A stretch of 29,662 nt of DNA from a virus. The stretch lies in IMG/VR virus record IMGVR_UViG_3300034789_000011, positions 1 through 29,662 of that record. One strand, given 5' to 3'. The notes below the pieces were generated by a model. That model worked only from the letters and a program-made list of their open reading frames with translations. It did not search any database and was not told the DNA's origin. The stretch's first letter is position 1. Every line of letters starts with the position of its first letter. Position numbers and translations under genes: made by a program. This document shows positions 23,594 to 29,562 of this stretch, one piece after another.

Positions 23594-25524
23594 TGACTGA
23601 TGAAGAATCTAGGATTGATTTAAAAAAACGCCTAGCTGGAGTCGGAATTGAAGTAGGTAGTGGTATCGGTACAGATTTGTTAACAGGTGCATTATTAAAT
23701 CCACTTACTTTAAAAGCAACAGCTGGTTTAAGCGGTCTTGCTTATGGTGCTATCAACTTTGGTCAGGGTGCTTATACTAACTATTTAGTACAAAAGCATC
23801 TATACGGAGAAGACGAGATTAACTGGGGTGAAGTTATAGGTTCTGGTGCAGCTGGTGCTATACCATTTATGAACATTGGAGCTAGTAAAGGAGTAGCTAA
23901 AGTTGTTGGTCAAGCTGGTTCTGTAAAGCGTGGTATTACTGGTGGATTAGCTACAAGTTTAATTAGTGAGCAGACACGGGTAGGTATAGATGAAAATAGA
24001 CTTTTATCACCAACAGAAATGGCTATAGCTGCTGGAACTGGTAGTATTTTTGGTGGTGGCTTTACAGCTGCTGGTAAAAAGCTACAAAAAGTTCAAGCTA
24101 ACCGTGCATACAAAAAATATTATGGTAACTATGGCTCACCAGCAGAAGCTGCAAGAGCAAAATATAATGTCAACTCTGATTTACAAGGTAAATTACTAAA
24201 AGATATACAAGCTGATGATTATGACTTACCGGTTGTAGATCCAAAAATAGGTCAAAGAATAACAAGCTGGAAAGCTTACGGTGCATCCGATACAGCAACT
24301 GAAACAGCTGTCAATTCTTGGATGGGTCGTATGAATATGCCTAAAAATGCAGACGGTGAATATGTATTTGATTATAATGTATACTTAGATGCTATTAAAA
24401 CTGGTAAAATTAATTCATATACCGATGCACGTATATTTATTGGTACGTTTCAAGCAGCCGGTGCAGCAAAAGCTGGTAAAACTTACGAAAAAACACTTAA
24501 AAGAGATTTTATTAGAAGATATAAAACTTTATTTGATGTTTTAGGTATTCCAGATGGTCATTTTCAACCACATCATATTATGCCATTAAAAGCTTCTATG
24601 CCTTTATATCACGGTTTAGTGTATGGTAGTGAAGAGTGGTGGAAACTGACTGCACATTTGTTAAAACGAAATATACAAGCCGGAGATAGTTTAGAAAATT
24701 TACAAATGCTTATAGGTGCTGGACGTTCTACTACTCCTCGTGCGGGAAGAACACCAGCTACAGGGTCTAAAATAAAACTTAATAAAGGTAAAGTTAAGAC
24801 ACCTCATTCTATACAGCATGCTTATATTAGAGATAGAGATAATGGAATAGGTGAATCTGGTCAATATTTTTTTGACCAAGCTATGCTAACTAAACTTAAG
24901 AATGAACCTAATTCTAGAATACCTATTACAGATAAGTTTCTTAATAAAATGCGTAGAGGATTTGATCTAACTAACGACGCTCAACGTATATATAATGGAA
25001 TGTTTGACATGCGTGAGTTAAGTGAAAAGGATCTTAAACTAGAGTTAGACGGATTAATAGCTGTACTCAACAAACTTGATAACGATGGATATTTACCAGA
25101 TTATCTTAATGTAAAAAAAGATTTTCAAGTTGATCTTATGTCAAAAGTTATCAAACAAGTTGAGAAAGATGGTAATGCAGACGCATATATCAGAATGATA
25201 GAAGGTGAACGAGAGTTACAAAAGATAAAAGAGTCGATTGAAGATGCAACTGCTAAGATGGCACAACTTGATATTAATATTAAGACACTATCTCAAAATA
25301 TGAGTATAGCAGAAACTCAAAAGTATCTGGCAAAGGTCACTAAACGTAACGCATCTAAATGGTCTATAGTTAGTGATAAAGATGACGCTTTTGAAATGGC
25401 TGAAAAGATTTTAAAACCTCAGTTTATTTTACCAAATGGTCAAACAAGAATCTTTAATAATTCTGGTTTAACTTATAAAGTAGCTGTTAATATGCTTGCT
25501 AATTTAATATATGAGAATAAATGA
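23593..25524 (+). CDS. Large glycine-zipper protein with AHH-like His-Me finger nuclease signature
   Basis: A 643-residue protein. Residues 15-165 contain repeated Gly/Ala-rich hydrophobic stretches (LSGLAYGAINFGQGAYTNYL, INWGEVIGSGAAGAIPFMNI, EMAIAAGTGSIFGGGFTAAG), like the membrane-active pre-regions of ejected virion proteins and polymorphic toxins. Residues 323-412 carry H323, P326-H327-H328-I-M-P, H340, D365-S-x-E-N369-L, and later H405-x3-H409-x-Y. This order matches AHH/HNH-type toxin nucleases (HHI-x-P ... NL ... H-x3-H). The rest (about 430-640) is helical, with a coiled coil near 540-590. It probably cuts nucleic acid if active. The location between the terminase genes and the N-terminal glycine zippers suggest a virion-borne or ejected nuclease, but a packaging nuclease is possible. 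Confidence 0.6.
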   Translation: MTDEESRIDLKKRLAGVGIEVGSGIGTDLLTGALLNPLTLKATAGLSGLAYGAINFGQGAYTNYLVQKHLYGEDEINWGEVIGSGAAGAIPFMNIGASKGVAKVVGQAGSVKRGITGGLATSLISEQTRVGIDENRLLSPTEMAIAAGTGSIFGGGFTAAGKKLQKVQANRAYKKYYGNYGSPAEAARAKYNVNSDLQGKLLKDIQADDYDLPVVDPKIGQRITSWKAYGASDTATETAVNSWMGRMNMPKNADGEYVFDYNVYLDAIKTGKINSYTDARIFIGTFQAAGAAKAGKTYEKTLKRDFIRRYKTLFDVLGIPDGHFQPHHIMPLKASMPLYHGLVYGSEEWWKLTAHLLKRNIQAGDSLENLQMLIGAGRSTTPRAGRTPATGSKIKLNKGKVKTPHSIQHAYIRDRDNGIGESGQYFFDQAMLTKLKNEPNSRIPITDKFLNKMRRGFDLTNDAQRIYNGMFDMRELSEKDLKLELDGLIAVLNKLDNDGYLPDYLNVKKDFQVDLMSKVIKQVEKDGNADAYIRMIEGERELQKIKESIEDATAKMAQLDINIKTLSQNMSIAETQKYLAKVTKRNASKWSIVSDKDDAFEMAEKILKPQFILPNGQTRIFNNSGLTYKVAVNMLANLIYENK

Positions 25525-27254
25525 ACAGTCTACAATTACTAAGACAAGACTTTAAAATGTTTCTACAGGCACTCTGGCACGAGCTGGGGTTGCCTGCACC
25601 TACGAGGGCACAGTATGCGATTGCAGATTACTTGCAGAATGGTCCCAAGCGACTACAAATACAGGCGTTTCGGGGAGTTGGTAAGAGCTGGATTACTGGT
25701 GCTTTTGTTTTATGGACTTTATTTAATGACCCCGAAAGAAAAATAATGATTATCTCTGCCTCTAAGGAGAGGGCAGATAACATGTCGATCTTCTTGCAAA
25801 AACTTATCATTGAGACACCATGGCTAAACTTTTTAAGACCGAAAGCGGACGATTCTCGTTGGAGTCGCATCAGTTTCGACGTCGCTTGTTCACCACACCA
25901 AGCACCAAGCGTAAAGTCGGTAGGAATCACTGGGCAGCTAACAGGAAGCCGAGCCGATCTCATGATTTTAGACGATGTAGAGGTTCCGGGCAACAGTATG
26001 ACGGAGCTTATGCGTGAAAAGCTACTACAACTATGTACTGAAGCGGAGTCGATCCTTACCCCGAAGAGCGATAGCCGTATTATGTATCTCGGGACTCCTC
26101 AGACTACTTTTACTATTTATCGTAAGCTGGCAGAGCGTTCGTATCGTCCCTTTGTTTGGCCCGCCAGATACCCAAGAGGAAGAAATATCACCCAGTACGA
26201 AGGGCTCTTAGCACCAGAAGTACAGGCAGATATAGATAATGGAGCAGAAGAGTGGGCTCCTACAGATGATCGGTTTACAAACGAAGACTTACTGGAAAGA
26301 GAAGCTTCTATGGGTCGATCTAACTACATGTTACAGTTTCAATTAGACACAAGCCTATCAGATGCAGAAAAATTCCCACTTAAGATGGCAGATCTCATTG
26401 TTACTAGCGTTAATCCTGATACTGCACCCGAAAACGTCATATGGTGCTCAGATCCAGCCAATGTCATCAAAGATGCACCCACAGTTGGACTACCGGGGGA
26501 CTATTTCTATTCACCTATGCAACTGCAAGGGAATTGGGAAGAATATGACGAAACCATTTGTAGTGTCGACCCATCCGGTAGGGGAACAGACGAAACAGCG
26601 GCTTGTTATCTATCCCAACGCAACGGAATCATCTATTTGCATGAAGTGCGAGCGTACAGAGACGGGTACAGTGATCATACCTTGCTCGACATCCTTAGAG
26701 GATGTAAGAAGTACAATGTTACAAGCTTGGTTATCGAAACAAACTTCGGAGATGGAATCGTAAGTGAATTATTTAAGAAACATCTTATACAGACAAAACA
26801 AAACATATTTATCGAAGAGGTCAGAGCAAATGTCAGAAAGGAGGACCGTATTATTGACAGTCTTGAGCCTATTCTCAACCAGCATCGCCTTGTTGTTGAT
26901 CGTGGGGTTATCGACTGGGATTATCGGTCAAACAAAGACAGTGCGCCTGAAGAACGGCTCCTCTATATGTTATTTTACCAGATGAGTCGTATGTGTCGTC
27001 AAAAAGGTGCAGTTAAGCACGACGACAGGTTAGATTGTCTAGCACAGGGTGTCAAGTACTTTACAGATGCTTTACATATAAGTGCATTAGACCAAATTAA
27101 GATGCGTAAGGATGAGGAATTTCTAGATCAGCTTGAGGCGTTCCTAGATGACCCTCAGAGCAGCGCAAACCATTTAGTGCTAGGTATGTCCTTAGAGCAG
27201 CGACAAGCCGCTAGAGGGCTAGATACGGGCAATCACGTACCAAATTGGAGATAA
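25521..27254 (+). CDS. Terminase large subunit (T7 gp19-like)
   Basis: A 577-residue packaging motor and nuclease, close in length to T7 gp19 (586). The N-terminal ATPase has Walker A FRGVGKS (residues 50-56) and Walker B with ADLMILDD (145-152), followed by a coupling motif region YLGTPQT (189-195). The RNase H-like nuclease has D350 in ICSVDPSGRG, the VIETNFGDG segment (about 410), and the HDDRLDCLAQG motif near 510-520. It pumps concatemeric DNA into the prohead and cuts genome ends. It overlaps the upstream gene by four bases. G+C and codon use are slightly higher than in its upstream neighbours. No gene follows for about 500 bases. Confidence 0.97.
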   Translation: MNSLQLLRQDFKMFLQALWHELGLPAPTRAQYAIADYLQNGPKRLQIQAFRGVGKSWITGAFVLWTLFNDPERKIMIISASKERADNMSIFLQKLIIETPWLNFLRPKADDSRWSRISFDVACSPHQAPSVKSVGITGQLTGSRADLMILDDVEVPGNSMTELMREKLLQLCTEAESILTPKSDSRIMYLGTPQTTFTIYRKLAERSYRPFVWPARYPRGRNITQYEGLLAPEVQADIDNGAEEWAPTDDRFTNEDLLEREASMGRSNYMLQFQLDTSLSDAEKFPLKMADLIVTSVNPDTAPENVIWCSDPANVIKDAPTVGLPGDYFYSPMQLQGNWEEYDETICSVDPSGRGTDETAACYLSQRNGIIYLHEVRAYRDGYSDHTLLDILRGCKKYNVTSLVIETNFGDGIVSELFKKHLIQTKQNIFIEEVRANVRKEDRIIDSLEPILNQHRLVVDRGVIDWDYRSNKDSAPEERLLYMLFYQMSRMCRQKGAVKHDDRLDCLAQGVKYFTDALHISALDQIKMRKDEEFLDQLEAFLDDPQSSANHLVLGMSLEQRQAARGLDTGNHVPNWR

Positions 27255-27306
27255 AAACCGATCCCTCACGTATACAGGGGAAGAGAAGGGTGGACTCGAC
27301 CCCTAT

Positions 27307-27328
27307 GGAGGAGACTAACATCTCCTCC
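27307..27328. repeat. Perfect 8-bp hairpin
   Basis: GGAGGAGA (27307-27314) pairs perfectly with TCTCCTCC (27321-27328) across a six-base loop. No T-run follows, so it is not a classic terminator. It lies 52 bases after large terminase and could be an RNA-processing, 3'-end-protection or packaging site. Confidence 0.7.
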
Positions 27329-27341
27329 TACACTATTACCG

Positions 27342-27362
27342 GTTATCATATGAGTTGATAAC
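27342..27362. repeat. Perfect 7-bp inverted repeat
   Basis: GTTATCA (27342-27348) and TGATAAC (27356-27362) flank a seven-base spacer. An alternative overlapping hairpin, GAGTT/AACTC (27352-27364), shares its right arm. It may be a protein-binding operator or a switching RNA structure. Confidence 0.6.
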
Positions 27363-27515
27363 TCTTAATATACTAACCACTAACCTCCTCTAACAGATAT
27401 TTACTGTATAATACCGGCGGAAGCCCGTAAATTTTAGCATAAATTTCTGAAGCCATGATATACGACGGAGGGAGGTCGGATTTCCCCCATTGACATCTTA
27501 ATTATAATAAGGAGG

Positions 27516-27553
27516 TTGAGTCTCATTGAGTCCGACGAGTCGCTTGAGTCTCA
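27516..27553 (+). repeat. Four GAGTC boxes at helical spacing
   Basis: Boxes NNGAGTC begin at 27516, 27526, 27535 and 27544, giving spacings of 10, 9 and 9 bases. The first and last are extended to TTGAGTCTCA, whose core TGAG-T-CTCA is itself an odd palindrome. One box per helical turn suggests cooperative protein binding on one DNA face, or an iteron-like element. Confidence 0.65.
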
Positions 27554-27608
27554 GCGCAACAAGGTCGTAGTCCGAGTGTTACAATGTGTCACGATCTGTT
27601 GGCATCTC

Positions 27609-27646
27609 AGTCTTAGTCCAGTATCATACAGTATTAGACTAAGACT
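27609..27646. repeat. 10-bp inverted repeat upstream of the first early promoter
   Basis: AGTCTTAGTC (27609-27618) and GACTAAGACT (27637-27646) are perfect arms around 18 bases that contain a direct repeat CAGTAT-N4-CAGTAT. It lies about 70 bases before a TATAAT box and may be an operator or activator site. Confidence 0.7.
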
Positions 27647-27694
27647 CACAATCATATGCGACTCAAATAAGATGTGTGGTACTGCTCAAATCTT

Positions 27695-27723
27695 ATACCA
27701 TTCTCAGATTGGACTGCTATAAT
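27695..27723 (+). promoter_or_regulatory. Sigma70-type promoter with weak -35
   Basis: TATAAT at 27718-27723 is perfect. The hexamer 17 bases upstream, ATACCA, matches the -35 consensus at only three positions. The expected start lies near 27730, with an AAGGAG SD at 27741-27746 and ATG at 27756. A weak -35 next to inverted repeats suggests dependence on an activator. Confidence 0.55.
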
Positions 27724-27755
27724 AGTAGTATAAGACAGATAAGGAGATTCCAAAC

Positions 27756-27953
27756 ATGACAAACATTGAGACACAAGCTAAGACAGCCTTCGGCAAGACA
27801 TTACACTATGTTACAGATCCAGTTTATGCTGATGCACTAACAAGACTAACTGGTAAAAAAACTATAAATGATCTTGACATCATCAATTTACAAATGTTAG
27901 GACTTCAAGTTAATGGTGTTAACGCAATCGCACAGTTGGAGCTTGCAGTCTAA
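27756..27953 (+). CDS. 65-residue early protein of unknown function
   Basis: AAGGAG nine bases before the ATG fixes the start. The product is a compact, mostly helical protein (TQAKTAFGKTLHYVTDPVYA, then LTGKKTINDLDIINLQMLGL) without membrane span, metal motif or recognised family. It is the first gene after the putative genome junction and has a host-type promoter, so it is a candidate early host-takeover protein. Its TAA overlaps the next ATG (TAATG). Confidence 0.75.
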   Translation: MTNIETQAKTAFGKTLHYVTDPVYADALTRLTGKKTINDLDIINLQMLGLQVNGVNAIAQLELAV

Positions 27954-28126
27954 TGTTGAGATCATATGATTATTACAAGACATTACATGATAGTATTGTT
28001 CAATTAGAAACACAATGTAAACAAATAGATTACAAAGTATTACCATCTACTGTTAATTATAAACGCAAGTCAAAGTTTATAAAATGTAATAATAATACTT
28101 TTAAGTCTCATAAGAAAGTGGGTTGA
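27953..28126 (+). CDS. 57-residue basic early protein
   Basis: Starts within the previous stop (TAATG) and ends at TGA 28124-28126. It begins MLRSYDYYKTLHDSIVQLET and continues into a Lys/Arg/Asn-rich C-terminus (KRKSKFIKCNNNTFKSHKKV). The coupling and full use of the space up to the next control region support it. High charge suggests nucleic-acid or ribosome binding, but no family is recognised. The stop codon lies inside the TTGAGTCC box that opens the following control region. Confidence 0.6.
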   Translation: MLRSYDYYKTLHDSIVQLETQCKQIDYKVLPSTVNYKRKSKFIKCNNNTFKSHKKVG

Positions 28127-28296
28127 GTCCAGTATGATTCTCATGCGACTCACACTCATTCACAATCAGTCTCATGCGACACAGTATACTCATCTGAGAT
28201 TCCACACATCTCATGACAGTCTCAAGATAAGATGCTATAATATAAGTATAGAGACAAATTTTCGCACACCATCACAATCACAGCACAAGGACGCAC
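28127..28296 (+). promoter_or_regulatory. Second early control region, related to 27609-27723
   Basis: No gene. It contains AGTCCAGTATNAT (28126-28138), ATGCGACTCA (28143-28152) and ATAAGATG (28227-28234), which occur in the same order upstream of the gene at 27756 (27615-27627, 27656-27665, 27667-27674). TCTCATGCGAC is repeated at 28139 and 28170, with a partial TCTCATGACA at 28209. The spacing between shared words differs, so it is a diverged or modular copy. Confidence 0.55.
28213..28241 (+). promoter_or_regulatory. Sigma70-type promoter
   Basis: ATGACA (28213-28218, five of six to consensus), a 17-base spacer and a perfect TATAAT (28236-28241). Transcription should begin near 28248 and lead to the gene at 28297. 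The sequence after the -10 (ATAAGTATAGAGACA) resembles that after the promoter at 27718. Confidence 0.8.
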
Positions 28297-28584
28297 ATGG
28301 CAACAAACAAATTATACAAGGTCGTATTCGACATAGACATAGACTGCGAGGAGCTACTCGACGCAATAGGTCTAGATTACACAAGGTCAGAGCTAGATGA
28401 CACACAGAACGTCGTGGAAATAGAGCTGACACCATCAGAAGCACATGATGTACTTGACCAGTCACTATTAACATTAACCAACGAACAGACTATCGCAGCT
28501 GCTGTACTCAACCACGAACTCAGCGAGTACACAACGTCAGCAGTTATTGAAACACCACAAGGAGACAGAATAATATTTGAGTAA
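28297..28584 (+). CDS. Acidic 95-residue early protein
   Basis: AAGGA at 28287-28291 stands five bases before the ATG. The product is markedly acidic (FDIDIDCEELLDAIGLDYTR, then TPSEAHDVLDQ and ELSEYTTSAVIETPQGDRII). It looks like a small alpha/beta fold with no recognised family. Strongly acidic small early phage proteins often mimic DNA and inhibit host DNA-binding proteins, but that is only a possibility here. It has its own sigma70 promoter. Confidence 0.75.
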   Translation: MATNKLYKVVFDIDIDCEELLDAIGLDYTRSELDDTQNVVEIELTPSEAHDVLDQSLLTLTNEQTIAAAVLNHELSEYTTSAVIETPQGDRIIFE

Positions 28585-28592
28585 AAATACTC

Positions 28593-28621
28593 TTGACTTT
28601 TATTTTTATCTTTGTTATAAT
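28593..28621 (+). promoter_or_regulatory. Strong sigma70 promoter with extended -10
   Basis: TTGACT (28593-28598), exactly 17 bases, then TATAAT (28616-28621) preceded by TG-T, an extended -10. The spacer is T-rich. Start expected near 28628, 15 bases before the ATG at 28643. This is the best host-type promoter in the window and lies just after the preceding stop. Confidence 0.9.
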
Positions 28622-28642
28622 TAGAATACAGGACAAAAAACT

Positions 28643-28924
28643 ATGCTACACCACCTCACACTAGGACGTAACAAGCCAGACGGCGGTTATGTATCAGACT
28701 TAGACTGGCAAATGTATTGTCAGGAAGTACTTGACGCTAACTTTGACGGGTATACTATACAGGACGCAACGGGAACGTGGAAGTCTGACTTAGAAGATAC
28801 CAAGATAGTTATTATCAACACTACTAACCAAGACAAGGTAGAGGATGTCGCTTGGCACTACAAGGATATGTTCAACCAAGAAGCGGTTGGTCACTTTACA
28901 ACATCACCAATGGAGTTTATTTAA
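28643..28924 (+). CDS. 93-residue early protein, DUF3574-like
   Basis: A 93-residue protein with LGRNKPDGGYVSDLDWQMYC (7-26), then FDGYTIQDATGTWKSD (34-49) and TKIVIINTTNQDKVEDV. The order 'L-G-R/dG-x-VS-D-x-DW, GYT-x-x-DA-x-G-x-W, strand-rich end' resembles the small DUF3574-type ferredoxin-like proteins. The resemblance is from memory and the function of that family is unknown. AGGA at 28630-28633 serves as SD. It is driven by the strong promoter just upstream and is probably expressed at once on infection. Confidence 0.7.
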   Translation: MLHHLTLGRNKPDGGYVSDLDWQMYCQEVLDANFDGYTIQDATGTWKSDLEDTKIVIINTTNQDKVEDVAWHYKDMFNQEAVGHFTTSPMEFI

Positions 28925-28925
28925 T

Positions 28926-29354
28926 ATGACAACAGCAACAGAAGCAGCTTATTATTCAATACTTGACACATACACACCACTTGATGTCAAGGACATACTA
29001 TTACATGGTGCTAGTCGCAAGGCTGCACATCACAAGACACAGGATGACATACTTAGCTGGTACGCAGATCATAATGAAGGTTTACATCATTCATTACTTG
29101 ACTCAAGCCCAAGATGCTTTACCTATTACATGACCTGTCAAGCAGCATACAATGCGTCAGACAAGACACATGATGACCAGTATCATTTTATCAGGGACAT
29201 TGTGTGGCTATACATTGACGGAGTATGCAATGAGTTAGGTAACGAGTATCAACTTAACACCAAGACAAGGGACGAGATACAAGACGAGATGCTTGCTATC
29301 GACCTCAAGCACAGAAAAGCACAACTACACGTAATCGACGGAGGTAAATCATAA
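28926..29354 (+). CDS. 142-residue early protein of unknown function
   Basis: ATG 28926 lies one base after the preceding stop, with GGAG at 28912-28915. A longer in-frame opening at 28845 is rejected because it lies inside the upstream gene. The protein is helical, His- and Asp-rich (HGASRKAAHHKTQDDILSWY, then DNEGLHHS-like and KTHDDQYHFIRDIVWLYIDG). The many His residues might bind metal, but there is no known motif. It ends in a TAATG overlap, part of the early operon from 28593. Confidence 0.75.
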   Translation: MTTATEAAYYSILDTYTPLDVKDILLHGASRKAAHHKTQDDILSWYADHNEGLHHSLLDSSPRCFTYYMTCQAAYNASDKTHDDQYHFIRDIVWLYIDGVCNELGNEYQLNTKTRDEIQDEMLAIDLKHRKAQLHVIDGGKS

Positions 29355-29512
29355 TGTTTAACACATACATAGAGGACAAAGCCATGATACCAGTACTACT
29401 AGGATATGACTGGATGGTATCACATGGTACATGGACAGATTGCCCTTACGAAACTTATATGTTTCTCAAGAAGAAGGTCATACATAATGGCAATGCCAGA
29501 GAATTATCTTGA
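29354..29512 (+). CDS. 52-residue early protein
   Basis: Starts in a TAATG overlap with a good SD, GGAGG at 29340-29344, nine bases upstream. It reads MFNTYIEDKAMIPVLLGYDW followed by MVSHGTWTDCPYETYMFLKK and ends at TGA 29510-29512. It is aromatic-rich and compact. No family is recognised, but the SD, overlap and absence of a competing gene make it credible. Confidence 0.65.
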   Translation: MFNTYIEDKAMIPVLLGYDWMVSHGTWTDCPYETYMFLKKKVIHNGNARELS

Positions 29513-29527
29513 TTTCCTAATTTTTTA

Positions 29528-29559
29528 TTGTCAAGTTCTTAATTTTTTGCTATTATAAT
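29528..29559 (+). promoter_or_regulatory. Sigma70-type promoter at the edge of the last gene
   Basis: TTGTCA (29528-29533), then either TATTAT (29551-29556, spacer 17) or the overlapping perfect TATAAT (29554-29559, spacer 20). The spacer is AT-rich. With the 17-base geometry the start would fall at about 29563, the A of the next ATG. Confidence 0.7.
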
Positions 29560-29562
29560 AAT

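Larger units (their letters stand above)
27255..27755. other. Gene-free region between large terminase and early genes (candidate genome-end junction)
   Basis: About 500 bases without a credible gene. It holds two perfect hairpins (27307-27328 and 27342-27362), a purine/pyrimidine-rich patch (27468-27489), four spaced GAGTC boxes (27516-27553), a ten-base inverted repeat (27609-27646) and a TATAAT promoter leading to the gene at 27756. In T7-like phages this is where the right and left genome ends, including the terminal repeat, would meet in a circularised sequence. The terminal repeat boundaries cannot be placed from one copy. Confidence 0.6.

Noticed and set aside
27490-27508. TTGACA followed by TATAAT ahead of the GAGTC array
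   Set aside because: The two hexamers are only seven bases apart, so they cannot form a normal sigma70 promoter. TATAAT alone has no -35 at 17 bases.
27516-27722. 68-codon frame opening at TTG 27516
   Set aside because: The AAGGAGG before it abuts the TTG with no spacing, the start is made of the GAGTC repeats, and the frame runs through an inverted repeat and a promoter -10.
28134-28400. 88-codon frame across the second control region
   Set aside because: It covers the promoter at 28213-28241 and overlaps a better gene with SD at 28297. The translation is His/Thr/Arg low complexity.
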